Shown piece by piece: positions 52,331 through 61,703 of a stretch of 64,000 nt of DNA. The notes beneath the pieces are model-generated. The model was not told where the DNA came from, did no database searches, and worked only from the letters and a program-made list of their open reading frames with translations. Source of the DNA: Aureimonas fodinaquatilis. GTDB taxonomy: Bacteria > Pseudomonadota > Alphaproteobacteria > Rhizobiales > Rhizobiaceae. The DNA lies in assembly GCF_008369445.1 (NCBI RefSeq), contig NZ_VTWH01000001.1:62001-126000 (forward strand), written 5' to 3'. Position 1 is the stretch's first letter. Each line of letters begins with the position of its first letter. Made by a program: the position numbers and the translations under genes.

Positions 52331-53463
52331 GTCAAAGACCCGTTGGCTATGGACAGAATCTGCGCCCGTCCTTCCAGAGTTGAAAACAGCGCGTAGTCCG
52401 TTCCGGTCATGAAACTCTGTACCCCGAGATGGTCGAGAATGTCGAAAAGCGCCGCGCGCCTGCCTGCATCCAGATGCGCAGCGACTTCGTCCAGCAGCAG
52501 GATAGGGGGAATGCCGCTGGTTGCAAGAACAAGCTCTGCATGTGCAAGAATCAGCCCGATAAGCAGCGCTTTCTGCTCACCAGTGGAAGCCAGTGCTGCC
52601 GGCATGGATTTTGCCAGATAGGTTACAAGCAGGTCCGAGCGATGTGGCCCTTCCAATGTTCGCCCTGCCGCACGGTCCAGGGGCCGGTTGCTGCGCAACC
52701 GGCCGGCAACCTCGTCTTCCACATCCACTGCCGCGCGTGAAAGGTCCACCGGGCCATAACCGCTGGCCAGTTCCAGCCCGGCAATGGGAAAACCGGCACC
52801 GGCGCCAAAGCCTTCGCATACCGCAGCCTTCAAACGGTGCACGGTTTCTGCCCGTGCAAGCGCAATGGCCAGCCCGGTTTCAGCCATTTGCGATTCGATA
52901 GCGGAAAGCCAGCTTTCATCACGCCGGTCTTCCGCCAGCAGCCGGTTGCGGCTGCGCATTGCCCGCTCGTAATCTGTGGCATGGCGCCCGTGCTCAGGAT
53001 GCAAGGTCAGGACAAGGCGATCAAGAAAGCGGCGTCTATCGCCCGCCGGGCCGGTGAAAAGCCCGTCCATTGCAGGTGTCAGCCACAACAGCCGAACAAG
53101 CGCCAGAAGCTCGTCGGCGCTGCGGGCATTTGTGCCGTCGATTCGCACCTGCCGTTGCGGGCCGGATGCTGTATCGGGACGCATCATTGTCAGCACATCA
53201 ACACTGTCAGCCTGCTCATCCAGCACACCGGCGCGCACAGAAAAACCACCGCTGCCGGTCAAATTCGCCATTTCCGGATAGGTGGCGCGTCGCAATCCAC
53301 GCCCGGGTGTCAGCAGAGAGACTGCCTCCAGCAGATTGGTTTTGCCGCTGCCATTGTCGCCCGCAAGAACGATAAAGCGCGATTCCACGTCCAGGGTCAG
53401 GCTGGAATAGTTGCGAAAATCAACCAGACGCAGTTGCGTGATGCGGTTTCCGTCCCGCGCCAT
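52327..53463 (-). CDS. recF: DNA replication and repair protein RecF
   Basis: A 378-residue SMC-like ATPase. Walker A is VLAGDNGSGKTNLLEAVSL; the signature region is ASTGEQKALLIGLILAHAEL, and Walker B is PPILLLDEVAAHLDAGRR. RecF helps load RecA at gapped DNA. It starts 22 bases after dnaN and overlaps the MoeB/ThiF gene by four bases, forming a dnaN-recF-moeB-like string. Confidence 0.95.
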   Translation of the reverse strand: MARDGNRITQLRLVDFRNYSSLTLDVESRFIVLAGDNGSGKTNLLEAVSLLTPGRGLRRATYPEMANLTGSGGFSVRAGVLDEQADSVDVLTMMRPDTASGPQRQVRIDGTNARSADELLALVRLLWLTPAMDGLFTGPAGDRRRFLDRLVLTLHPEHGRHATDYERAMRSRNRLLAEDRRDESWLSAIESQMAETGLAIALARAETVHRLKAAVCEGFGAGAGFPIAGLELASGYGPVDLSRAAVDVEDEVAGRLRSNRPLDRAAGRTLEGPHRSDLLVTYLAKSMPAALASTGEQKALLIGLILAHAELVLATSGIPPILLLDEVAAHLDAGRRAALFDILDHLGVQSFMTGTDYALFSTLEGRAQILSIANGSLT

Positions 53464-53485
53464 TTGCGCGACCCGGCCCTGAATC

Positions 53486-54610
53486 TCAGACCCGCATCGG
53501 CATCAGGACGTAAAGCGTTCCAGAATCGCCGCCGTCCCGGATCAGCGTCGGTGAGCCGGGATCAGCCAGCATGAACACTGATTCCTCACCCGAAAGCTGA
53601 CTGGTTATGTCCAGCAGGTAACGAGCGTTGAAGCCGATTTCTATCTCATCCGCATCGTAGCCAACGGGCAGTTCTTCGGTCGCCGTGCCAGAATCGGGTG
53701 AGTTGACGGTCAGAACCAACTGACCCTGCGAAACGGCCAGCTTAACAGCGCGGCCGCGTTCGGATGAAATGGTCGACACCCGGTCAACCGCCTGTGCAAA
53801 GCTTTGACGGTCCAGGACCAGTGCCTTGTCGTTGCCGGTTGGAATGACCCGCTGATAGTCAGGAAATGTGCCATCAATCAGTTTGGAAGTGATAACCACG
53901 TCGCCGATGGTGAACCGGATCTTCGACTCGGAAAGCTCAACATCCACAGCGCTTTCGTCATCAGCATCGCCAATCAGCTTCTGCAACTCGCTCACAGTTT
54001 TGCGTGGCACAATGATGCCGGGCATCCCTTCGGATCCAGAAGGCGCATCTGCCTCGGCGCGTGCCAGGCGATGGCCATCAGTCGCAACGGCCCGCAGCTT
54101 CAGGCTGCCCTCGGATTCGATCGTGTGGAAGAAAATGCCGTTCAGATAATAGCGCGTTTCTTCCGTTGAAATGGCAAATTGCGTGCGCTCTATCAGCCGC
54201 GCAAGGGCAGCAGCAGGCAGTTTGAAACTGTGGCTGAAAACACCGGTCGTGATGTCCGGAAAATCGATTTCCGGCAGGCACTGCAAGCGAAACCGCGAGC
54301 GACCGGAGCTGACAACGAGCTGGCTGCCCTCTTCATTGGTGGTCAGGTTGACCTCAGAGCCATCCGGCAATTTGCGCACAATGTCATAGAGCAGATAGGC
54401 GGGCACAGTGGTTGCGCCTGGCTGCTCGTCAATTGCCACCACGCGCTCGGTGACCTCAATATCAAGATCTGTTGCCTTGAGCCGCAGCGCACCTTCTTCG
54501 CTTTTCAAGAGAACATTGGACAGAATTGGAATCGTGTTGCGCCGCTCGACAACGCGATGCACATGGCCGAGTGCCTTGAGGAGATTGGAACGCTCGATAA
54601 TGATACGCAT
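53486..54610 (-). CDS. dnaN: DNA polymerase III subunit beta (sliding clamp)
   Basis: A 374-residue clamp protein with three repeated domains. The start MRIIIERSNLLKALGHVHRV is typical; RNTIPILSNVLL is the conserved early segment, and the protein ends with MPMRV, close to the usual C-terminal PMR(L/V). An in-frame ATG at 54664 lies upstream but does not match known starts. It is encoded 226 bases after dnaA on the same strand and precedes recF. Confidence 0.96.
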   Translation of the reverse strand: MRIIIERSNLLKALGHVHRVVERRNTIPILSNVLLKSEEGALRLKATDLDIEVTERVVAIDEQPGATTVPAYLLYDIVRKLPDGSEVNLTTNEEGSQLVVSSGRSRFRLQCLPEIDFPDITTGVFSHSFKLPAAALARLIERTQFAISTEETRYYLNGIFFHTIESEGSLKLRAVATDGHRLARAEADAPSGSEGMPGIIVPRKTVSELQKLIGDADDESAVDVELSESKIRFTIGDVVITSKLIDGTFPDYQRVIPTGNDKALVLDRQSFAQAVDRVSTISSERGRAVKLAVSQGQLVLTVNSPDSGTATEELPVGYDADEIEIGFNARYLLDITSQLSGEESVFMLADPGSPTLIRDGGDSGTLYVLMPMRV

Positions 54611-54836
54611 GGCTTTACGACAGACCGTTTCAATTCTGGGGCGGACCAGGAGGCCCGAAAGCACCCCGCCCCAAAGGATAAAACCCTATGCGGCAGGATG
54701 CGGTTCAAAAAGCTGGGAACGGATTGCGCCGCTTTGCAGCCGCAGCCGACCCTTTAATGACAATCTTTTAGAGCATTGGCTGCGAATTGAAAGACTTTAA
54801 GCATTTCTGCCGGCTTCCCTGTCGCAACTTTGCCAA

Positions 54837-56363
54837 TCACTCTTCGATCATGCGGCGAATAATGTCGAGTTCCTCTGAAAGCTTAAGGTCATTGGACCGT
54901 TCAGACTCGATTTTGCGAACGGCGTGCAACACGGTTGTATGGTCGCGCCCGCCAAACCTGCGGCCAATCTCCGGCAGAGAGCGCGGGGTCATGGTCTTGG
55001 CAAGATACATGGCAATCTGACGTGGCCGAACAATGGTGCGCGTGCGCCGGGCTGAAAGAATATCGGTGCGAGAGACATTGTAATGGCGTGAGACGAATTT
55101 CAGAATGTCTTCAATCCGAACCCGCTTTTCCGCATTGCTGCGTGTCAACTGATTGAGCAGATCATCAAGATGTTCGGAGGATAGTGGCTGGCCGACGGAA
55201 TGGCGGAAGGCAATCTGGTTGAAAGCTCCTTCCAGGTCGCGGCCCGAGCCATCAACCCGGCGAGCTATTGTTGCGATGACTTCCTCGGGCAGTTGAAATG
55301 TCGGATCGTCATTGCGCATGGCGCTGACGCGGGTCATGAGAATATCGCGACGCATATCATAGTCAGGCGACGCCATCTCGATGGAAACGCCTCCGGTCAA
55401 CCGTGATCGAACCCGCTGGTCCAGCGATTCCAGCTCGAAAGCAGGCCTGTCTGCGGCCACCACAACCTGCCGGGCGCTGTCAATCAAGGCATTGAGCAGA
55501 TGGCAGAATTCCTGCTGAATTGAGCGTCCCTGCAGAAACTGCATGTCGTCAATGATCAGAATGTCGATGCCGCGGAGGTTTTCCTTGAAGTTCAGTGCCT
55601 GATTGTCACGAATCGCAGTGGCAAACCGCCACATGAAATATTCGGCAGTCAGATAGACCACACGCGGATTGTCGGCCCGCTCAATCGCGGCATTGGCTAT
55701 TGCCTGCAACAAGTGGGTTTTACCCAACCCGACAGAGGCATGAACGAAGAGCGGGTTGAACCGAACCGAATGCGGGCCGTTCTCGGCGATAGAGCGGGCT
55801 GCAGCCAGAGCCACGCGGTTGCTTGCACCCTCAACAAAGCTTTCAAACACGTACCGCCCGTCCAGTGGCGAGCCGAAATCTGCACCGGTGCGCGGCACAA
55901 TCCGCTCCGACACCACCGGCGGCATCACATCGCCGTCGTTGGCTGGCGCAGGAACCGGCATCGCTGCAACTGGCGCTACGGCTGGCGCCGTGCGGATGGC
56001 ACTGCGCACATGAATGTCCACCCGGATGGTCCCGGGAATCTCTTCGGCAAAAATCTGCTGCAGAAAGTCTTTATAGTGGCCGTTGATCCAGGTTTTCAGA
56101 AATGCTGTCGGCACCGAAAGCTGAACCGAACCGCGAGAAACAGTATCCAGTTTCATGCGCTGAAACCATGAAGCGTAGATGTCCTGTCCCAGCTGGGCTT
56201 TCAACCGCGCACGAACACGTTCCATCACCTCATCATCATTGCGCACCGGCACTGTCCGCATCTGATTGTCCACTCCGTTTTGAAGGCTCATTTCTGGCAT
56301 GGCTGAAGCATGTGTCTTTCCGCTCAGGCGGGCAGGGAACTGACCGCTCATTTCTGTACCCAT
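54837..56363 (-). CDS. dnaA: Chromosomal replication initiator protein DnaA
   Basis: A protein of up to 508 residues. Domain I is [20 protein letters not shown], the AAA+ domain has Walker A in [20 protein letters not shown] and Walker B in [14 protein letters not shown], and the DNA-binding domain IV ends with the DnaA signature [17 protein letters not shown]. Several starts are possible: ATG 56363 overlaps the rhodanese stop by 16 bases; ATG 56300, 56291 and 56261 are alternatives, and the true protein may be shorter. It is next to the dnaN-recF genes. Confidence 0.95.
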   Translation of the reverse strand: MGTEMSGQFPARLSGKTHASAMPEMSLQNGVDNQMRTVPVRNDDEVMERVRARLKAQLGQDIYASWFQRMKLDTVSRGSVQLSVPTAFLKTWINGHYKDFLQQIFAEEIPGTIRVDIHVRSAIRTAPAVAPVAAMPVPAPANDGDVMPPVVSERIVPRTGADFGSPLDGRYVFESFVEGASNRVALAAARSIAENGPHSVRFNPLFVHASVGLGKTHLLQAIANAAIERADNPRVVYLTAEYFMWRFATAIRDNQALNFKENLRGIDILIIDDMQFLQGRSIQQEFCHLLNALIDSARQVVVAADRPAFELESLDQRVRSRLTGGVSIEMASPDYDMRRDILMTRVSAMRNDDPTFQLPEEVIATIARRVDGSGRDLEGAFNQIAFRHSVGQPLSSEHLDDLLNQLTRSNAEKRVRIEDILKFVSRHYNVSRTDILSARRTRTIVRPRQIAMYLAKTMTPRSLPEIGRRFGGRDHTTVLHAVRKIESERSNDLKLSEELDIIRRMIEE

Positions 56364-56779
56364 GGCAATCCGGCCGCCTTCCAGCCGGCGATGTTGCCTC
56401 TGTGTCCATCTGTGTCCGCCGGACCCTCAAAGCCGTCCAGCACGTTATAAGAATGCTCGAACCCGGCTTGAGTTGCCGCTATTGCCCCCGCAATAGAGCG
56501 AACCCCGGATCGGCACAGGAAATAAAGTTTCGACTGTTTGCTGCCCCCGCGGCGCAGCACCTCTGCCGAAACCTGTTCGGCAAAAGCGGCATTGACCGTC
56601 ATGGTTGGAAAGGTCAGCCATTCGATGAACAGCGGGCTGGCTGCGCCAGACACAAGCGGAAAGCCCACATAGTTCCATTCTGCGCCAGTGCGCACGTCAA
56701 TCAGGAAGGCATCTTCACTGCCGCTCAGCGCGTCCCAGCATTGACGCACCGTCACGTCGTCTTCGTAGCCATGGCTCAC
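56348..56779 (-). CDS. Rhodanese-like domain protein
   Basis: A 143-residue single-domain rhodanese. [19 protein letters not shown] is the typical early motif, and the active-site loop is [13 protein letters not shown] with the catalytic Cys. It would transfer sulfane sulfur or bind redox partners. The start is GTG at 56777-56779 with GGGAGAG upstream on the minus strand. It sits directly before dnaA and its end overlaps the first possible dnaA start. Confidence 0.88.
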   Translation of the reverse strand: MSHGYEDDVTVRQCWDALSGSEDAFLIDVRTGAEWNYVGFPLVSGAASPLFIEWLTFPTMTVNAAFAEQVSAEVLRRGGSKQSKLYFLCRSGVRSIAGAIAATQAGFEHSYNVLDGFEGPADTDGHRGNIAGWKAAGLPWVQK

Positions 56780-57370
56780 GACAATACTCTCCCGTTGCCC
56801 GTCGCATAGACGAAGGGCAGTAAAAAAAATTGTTCACTAAAGCAGCACTCATCCGCTCTACGCGGCGATGCACAAAAGGGAATAGCGTCAATTTATGCGA
56901 AACTTCAGCGTATCAATAAGAATTCCAGCTAATTTAAAATTATTCTGGAAAACACGCGTTGTCCCCACACTTTGTCTTCGCAAGCTCTTGTCGCTGAGAG
57001 GAAGCTACGCATTAGGGCAGGTTGGGGCAAGCTTCGAATCACCAAAAATGTCAGCGAGACATGTCTAGTGTGGCACGGATGACAAAGCCCCGTTGGAGGC
57101 AAATTCTTTAATGGGCTGATTCACTTACGGTTTCGTTTGGTCGGCGTAGCGTCAAAAATGGCTACAAGAATATTTGAGTTTATTTTTGCATCAGTCGCTT
57201 GACTCTCACTGAGGGGGGAGTGCCGCGAATATGTCGGAAAAGAGTCGTGATGACCTGCGGTAAACTGCTGAAATTGCGAAATAAAAACTGTCTAGTAATG
57301 ATTCCATGCCGAATCGTGCAATTGATTCATGTCAAGCCTGTGACAATGTGCGCCACAGTATGCGGGAATC
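56780..57370. other. Intergenic region upstream of the rhodanese/dnaA genes
   Basis: About 590 bases between the rpsT terminator and the rhodanese gene. It is moderately A/T-rich and should contain the promoter for the rhodanese-dnaA unit; an eight-base T run (minus strand) sits near 56822. I looked for DnaA boxes of the TTATCCACA type and found none that convince me, so I do not call an origin. No open reading frame with family features is present. Confidence 0.55.
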
Positions 57371-57395
57371 AAAAAGGCCCGCCGAAGCGAGCCTT
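57371..57395 (-). terminator. Intrinsic terminator of rpsT
   Basis: On the minus strand AAGGCTCGC, loop TTCG, GCGGGCCTT form a stem of about nine pairs with one mismatch, followed by a T run (TTTTT read toward 57371). It lies 28 bases after the rpsT stop. The UUCG-type loop and T run make this a convincing terminator. Confidence 0.85.
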
Positions 57396-57423
57396 GAATA
57401 CTACTTTTGGGTGAGGCTAAACC

Positions 57424-57693
57424 TCAGGCAGCGCCAACTGCCTTAACGCGGCTGGAAAGACGCGAAATCTTCCGTGAAACAGTGTTCCGGTGCATAACGC
57501 CGCGCGATACTGCGCGGGCCAGCTCTGGCTCAGCGGCGCGGAAAGCTGTCTTCGCAGCCTCTGCATCGCCGGATAGGATCGCTTCTTCAACCTTGCGGAG
57601 GAATGTGCGAACGCGCGAACGACGCGCCTTGTTGATAGCCGTACGGCGCGCGATCTTACGCGTAGCCTTCTTGGCCGAAGGGGTATTGGCCAT
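57424..57693 (-). CDS. rpsT: 30S ribosomal protein S20
   Basis: An 89-residue basic protein: [20 protein letters not shown] and [19 protein letters not shown], with the C-terminal [19 protein letters not shown]. This is the standard S20 sequence pattern and length. The ATG at 57693 starts the MANT motif. It is transcribed alone, with an intrinsic terminator right after it. The order mutM-rpsT-dnaA region is common in Hyphomicrobiales. Confidence 0.97.
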   Translation of the reverse strand: MANTPSAKKATRKIARRTAINKARRSRVRTFLRKVEEAILSGDAEAAKTAFRAAEPELARAVSRGVMHRNTVSRKISRLSSRVKAVGAA

Positions 57694-57803
57694 CCTAGGG
57701 TCTCTTTCGTCTGTCGCGCTCCATACCACCTGAAACAGGCAGATCGGCAGCGCACGTCAAAATCTGTGTTCCCTGAGCAGTTCGATTGAAATGCACAGAA
57801 GTT

Positions 57804-57828
57804 AAAAGCCGCCTCACTTGAAGCGGCT
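57804..57828 (-). terminator. Intrinsic terminator of mutM
   Basis: AGCCGC (57807-57812) pairs with GCGGCT (57823-57828), with two more pairs inside after one mismatch. On the minus strand the stem is followed by TTTT (57807-57804). It lies about 70 bases after the mutM stop. Confidence 0.7.
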
Positions 57829-57898
57829 GAACATGCCGCGCTTTATAGGGAAAGGCCGCCGCATCGTCAACACCTTTCCAGCCCCCTGTTGATGCGCG

Positions 57899-58795
57899 TC
57901 AGCTTTGGCAAACGGCGCAGAAAAATGTGGATCGCCCAGATTGCACGATCCGGTCTATATGCCCCTTGCAACCGGGGCGCGGACACGGATGTTTCTCACG
58001 GCCATAGACCGCAAAACTGTGCTGGAAATAGCCCAGACTGCCATCTGCCTGCCGATAATCCTTCAAGGAAGAGCCGCCAGCCTCGATGGCATCGGCAATG
58101 GTCTGCCGAATATGGCCCGTCAGTTCAACAAGCTGTGGGGTTGGCGTTCCGTCGGCATGCACGAGTGTTGCGGCCTTTCTCAGCGGAGACAGGCGTGCCC
58201 GCCAAAGTGCCTCACACACATATATATTGCCAAGTCCGGCAATAATGGCCTGGTCCAGCAGAACCGCCTTCAGCGGCGCCGTCTTGCCAGAGAATCGCTC
58301 AGCCAGCACTTCCGGAGAAAGAGCATTGCCCGTGGGCTCCACCCCAAGCCTGCTGAAATGGGCATGGCTGGGCAAATCGGCATTTGCCACCAGACTCATG
58401 TAACCAAAACGGCGCGGGTCATTGAATATGACGCACAGAGTTTTACCGTCACGCGTTACAAGGTGAAAAATCACATGGTCATGCTTGCTGATCTGTGACC
58501 GTTCATAATGAAACACACCGGGTGTGGTGTCCGTCCTGTCCGGCCGCACAATTCGAAACGAGCCAGACATGCCAAGATGCATGGCAAGAACTTCTGCGCC
58601 ATCCAGTTCGGCCATGAGATATTTTGCCCGCCTGCCAAGCGAGATGATGCGCCGCCCGGCCATTCGGCTGGCAAAATCCACAGGCAGAGGAAAGCGCAGA
58701 TCCGGGCGAAACAGCTCGACCCGCTCGACCAGCGCTCCTTCCATGACAGGCTCAAGCCCACGGCGGACAGTCTCAACTTCAGGCAATTCGGGCAT
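57899..58795 (-). CDS. mutM: Formamidopyrimidine-DNA glycosylase
   Basis: A 298-residue glycosylase/AP lyase. The N-terminus [16 protein letters not shown] gives the catalytic Pro2-Glu3 pair after Met removal, which fixes the start at 58795 rather than the ATG two codons upstream. Other landmarks are [10 protein letters not shown] (catalytic Lys), the helix-two-turn-helix [16 protein letters not shown] and the C-terminal zinc finger CPRPGCKG with CAVCQS. It removes 8-oxoguanine. It is divergent from ubiE, with a long repeat array between them. Confidence 0.95.
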   Translation of the reverse strand: MPELPEVETVRRGLEPVMEGALVERVELFRPDLRFPLPVDFASRMAGRRIISLGRRAKYLMAELDGAEVLAMHLGMSGSFRIVRPDRTDTTPGVFHYERSQISKHDHVIFHLVTRDGKTLCVIFNDPRRFGYMSLVANADLPSHAHFSRLGVEPTGNALSPEVLAERFSGKTAPLKAVLLDQAIIAGLGNIYVCEALWRARLSPLRKAATLVHADGTPTPQLVELTGHIRQTIADAIEAGGSSLKDYRQADGSLGYFQHSFAVYGREKHPCPRPGCKGHIDRIVQSGRSTFFCAVCQS

Positions 58796-59318
58796 AGTCA
58801 TCCGGTAATTTGAACATGACAGAGTGCTTTTACGCGTTTCCACCGCGCCGTGATATGGCGCAGTTCGCTTTATATAATCTGCCTGTCATCTGACTCGCCT
58901 CGGCACTGACTTTGTCCGCATTGTCCTGACGTTGAAGCAGTACCGCTTCAACGGGAAATGCTGCCTTTCGCTTCACGTGATCTGTCGATCACCTGAACCG
59001 CTTCGGCACTTTCCTTTGTCGCATTGTCCTGACGTTGAAGCGGTACCGCTTAAACGGGAAATGCTACCGTTCGCCTCATGTGATCTGTCGATCACCTGAA
59101 CCGCCCAGGCACTTTTCTGGTCGCATTGTCCTGTCGTTGAAGCGGTACCGCTTCAACGGGAAATGCTACCGTTCGCTTCATGTGATCTGTCGATCACCTG
59201 AACCGCACCGGCACTTTTCTGGTCGCATTGTCCTGTCGTTGAAGCGGTACCGCTTCAACGGGAAATGCTCTATGGAGATCGATCAGTGACTCTTTTCGAA
59301 TCGAGAGGTCTGGCTATC
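58796..59318. other. Divergent mutM–ubiE intergenic region filled by tandem repeats
   Basis: About 520 bases with no gene. From about 58891 to 59271 it is almost entirely the tandem palindromic array described separately. Only about 95 bases next to mutM and 47 bases next to ubiE are unique. A hypothetical 84-codon frame across the array is a product of the repeats and not a gene. Confidence 0.8.
58891..59271 (-). repeat. Tandem array of palindromic intergenic repeats (copy F)
   Basis: Units begin with GCATTGTCCTG at 58918, 59021, 59123 and 59225, so the period is 103, 102 and 102 bases; the last unit is partial. Each unit has a 24-bp palindrome with arms CGTTGAAGCGGT and ACCGCTTCAACG, perfect at 59135-59158 and 59237-59260 and with single changes in the other units. 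A second hairpin, GTGATC/GATCAC (for example 59182-59187 with 59192-59197), follows. The high identity of the last two units suggests recent expansion. Confidence 0.92.
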
Positions 59319-60098
59319 ATGTCGCAGAGCCGCATCAACAACCCCGACGGTATGGAAACCTCCTACGGTTTTGAAACCGTATCCGGACGGGAAGAAAAGC
59401 AGGCTCGGGTCGATGAGGTGTTTCATCGTGTCGCCAGCCGCTATGATTTGATGAACGACCTCATGTCAGCCGGCATGCATCGGTTGTGGAAGGATGCCCT
59501 CGTCAACTGGCTCGCACCTTCGCGCCGCCCCGGCTGGAAATTCATTGATGTGGCCGGTGGCACCGGCGACGTGGCCTTTCGTATTGTCGAAGCATCCCAC
59601 CGGGCGGCACAGGGCACAGTGCTGGACATCAACGCATCCATGCTGGGTGTGGGCGCAGAGCGCGCAGGCAAGCGCAAGCTGGATGGCAATCTGACCTTCG
59701 TGGAAGGCAATGCAGAAGAGCTGAAGCTGCCCGATGGCGAGTTTGATGCCTACACAATTGCTTTTGGTATTCGCAATGTCCCGCGCATCGATAAGGCACT
59801 GGCCGAAGCCTATCGTGTGCTGAAACCGGGAGGCCGCTTTCTGTGCCTGGAATTCTCGGAAGTCGATATGCCATTGGTTGACCGGTTCTATGATCTCTGG
59901 TCATTCAAGGCCATTCCGGCCATTGGCGATCTGGTGACCAAAGACCGCGCGTCATACGAATATCTGGTGGAATCCATCCGCCGTTTTCCCGATCAGGAAC
60001 ATTTTGCCGCCGCCATCCGCGAGGCAGGTTTTGAACGCGTGACCTATCGCAACTTGTCAGGCGGTATTGCAGCCATGCATTCCGGCTGGAAGCTGTAG
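59319..60098 (+). CDS. ubiE: Ubiquinone/menaquinone biosynthesis C-methyltransferase UbiE
   Basis: A 259-residue SAM-dependent methyltransferase. [20 protein letters not shown] and HRLWKD are UbiE hallmarks, followed by the SAM-binding [15 protein letters not shown] and the second signature [20 protein letters not shown]. It C-methylates the benzoquinone ring. The ATG at 59319 has GAGAGG upstream; the frame also opens earlier, inside the last repeat. It is followed six bases later by ubiB. Confidence 0.95.
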   Translation: MSQSRINNPDGMETSYGFETVSGREEKQARVDEVFHRVASRYDLMNDLMSAGMHRLWKDALVNWLAPSRRPGWKFIDVAGGTGDVAFRIVEASHRAAQGTVLDINASMLGVGAERAGKRKLDGNLTFVEGNAEELKLPDGEFDAYTIAFGIRNVPRIDKALAEAYRVLKPGGRFLCLEFSEVDMPLVDRFYDLWSFKAIPAIGDLVTKDRASYEYLVESIRRFPDQEHFAAAIREAGFERVTYRNLSGGIAAMHSGWKL

Positions 60099-60104
60099 GG
60101 AGCA

Positions 60105-61703
60105 ATGGGTTTGGCAGGTCCGATCTACGGCATCATTGCGATGATTCGCGCGGCCTATGTCCTTGCGCGGGAAGGGGTGATTTCTGCCCTTCCGTCTGAA
60201 GGCATGCCGCCTGGTCCGCTCCTGGCGCATCGACTTGCGGGGTTGATTGCGCGGCGCTCATCTCGTCGTCGTGCGCGGTCGGAGAGCCTGTCGCAGGCCT
60301 TGCACCGGCTGGGGCCATCCTATGTCAAGCTGGGCCAGTTTCTTGCCACGAGGCCCGACATTGTCGGCTCATCCATCGCACTTGAGCTTGGCTTTCTGCA
60401 GGACAATGTGCCGCCTTTTCCCAAAGCTCAGGCTATCGCCACTATCGAGGCCTCGCTCGGCCGGACCATAGACGATCTTTTTGTGGAATTCGGCGATGCT
60501 GTGGGTGCGGCGTCCATTGCACAGGTGCATGCGGCAAGGGTGCGCCTTGCGGACGGCACAGAACAGAAGGTGGCGGTCAAAGTCATTCGCCCCGGCGTGC
60601 GGCAGAAATTTCGTCGCGAGCTTGATTCCTTTGCCTTCATAGCCAGCTCCATGGAGCGGTTTGTGCCGTCTTCGCGCCGGTTGCGGCCCGTGGCCGTGGT
60701 GGAAACGCTGGCGCAAAGCACACGGATTGAAATGGACCTGCGGATGGAGGCTGCCGCTTCTTCGGAGATGGCAGCCAATATCGCGGATGATCCGGGTTTT
60801 CGTGTGCCAACTGTGGATTGGGAGCGCACCGGACGTGATGTCCTGACCATGGAATGGATAGACGGCATCAAAATGAGCGATGTCGCAGGTGTCGCAGCTG
60901 CAGGGCATGACCTGAAAGGTCTTGGTGTGCGGCTTGTGCAAAGCTTTTTGCGCCATTCCATGCGGGACGGATTTTTCCATGCAGACATGCATCAGGGCAA
61001 TTTGTTCGTTGCGGCTGATGGTGCAATTGTCGCGGTGGATCTTGGAATTGTTGGCAGGCTGTCTGCCGACAGCCGCAGGTTTCTTGCCGAAATTCTCTAT
61101 GGTTTTATCCAGCGCGACTACCAGCGCGTGGCGGAGGTGCATTTTGAGGCGGGCTATGTGCCACGGCATCAGGATGTTTTGTCCTTTGCTCAGGCTTTGC
61201 GCGCAATTGGTGAGCCCATCCATGGCCAGCCGGCAGAAACCATTTCCATGGGGCATCTGCTGACGCTTCTGTTTGAAGTGACAGAGCTTTTTGACATGCG
61301 AACCCGCCCTGAACTGGTGCTCTTGCAAAAGACCATGGTCGTGGTGGAGGGCGTGGCCCGCACATATGACCCGAAATTCAATATGTGGGTGGCGGCGGAG
61401 CCGGTGGTCACAGACTATATTCGTGCCGAGCTTGGGCCCGCCGCCAAGCTTGAGGAAGCGGGCGATATCCTGCAATCGCTGGTGCGCATGGCGCGTCGCT
61501 TGCCAGACTATGCCGACGGGCTGGAGGTGCTGGGCAAGCATTTGCCGGATCTGGTCGAGAATGGCATTCGCTTGAACGACAGTTCCGTCCGCGAGCTGTC
61601 GAAAGAATCACGCATCGGCATTGTTTCCGGGCGCGTTGCACACTGGATTATTGCATTGAGTCTGGGTGTCATTGCACTCAAGCTGGTGTTCGGAGGTGGC
61701 TGA
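60105..61703 (+). CDS. ubiB: Ubiquinone biosynthesis ABC1/COQ8-type protein UbiB
   Basis: A 532-residue atypical kinase-like protein. The KxGQ motif is in SYVKLGQFLATRPDI, the Ala-rich nucleotide loop precedes VAVKVIRPGV, and the HxDxHxGN-type catalytic part is FHADMHQGNLFV, with the metal-binding VDLGIVGRL. A C-terminal transmembrane helix (HWIIALSLGVIALKLVFGG) anchors it to the membrane. It supports coenzyme Q assembly. It overlaps coaBC by one base. Confidence 0.95.
   Translation: MGLAGPIYGIIAMIRAAYVLAREGVISALPSEGMPPGPLLAHRLAGLIARRSSRRRARSESLSQALHRLGPSYVKLGQFLATRPDIVGSSIALELGFLQDNVPPFPKAQAIATIEASLGRTIDDLFVEFGDAVGAASIAQVHAARVRLADGTEQKVAVKVIRPGVRQKFRRELDSFAFIASSMERFVPSSRRLRPVAVVETLAQSTRIEMDLRMEAAASSEMAANIADDPGFRVPTVDWERTGRDVLTMEWIDGIKMSDVAGVAAAGHDLKGLGVRLVQSFLRHSMRDGFFHADMHQGNLFVAADGAIVAVDLGIVGRLSADSRRFLAEILYGFIQRDYQRVAEVHFEAGYVPRHQDVLSFAQALRAIGEPIHGQPAETISMGHLLTLLFEVTELFDMRTRPELVLLQKTMVVVEGVARTYDPKFNMWVAAEPVVTDYIRAELGPAAKLEEAGDILQSLVRMARRLPDYADGLEVLGKHLPDLVENGIRLNDSSVRELSKESRIGIVSGRVAHWIIALSLGVIALKLVFGGG

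Noticed and set aside
57061-57260. Possible small RNA in the rhodanese–rpsT gap
   Set aside because: Only short, weak stems are visible and no promoter/terminator pair frames them.
56780-57423. Possible chromosomal origin next to dnaA
   Set aside because: No convincing DnaA boxes or AT-rich unwinding element were found, and in this bacterial group the origin is often not at dnaA.
59035-59289. 84-codon frame with repeated [12 protein letters not shown] segments
   Set aside because: The repeats come from the 102-base (34-codon) period of the intergenic array, so the frame stays open by chance; there is no family match.
60369-61541. Minus-strand frame of 390 codons opposite ubiB
   Set aside because: It lies wholly within ubiB, has a His/Cys/Gln-rich composition with no domain, and no ribosome site.
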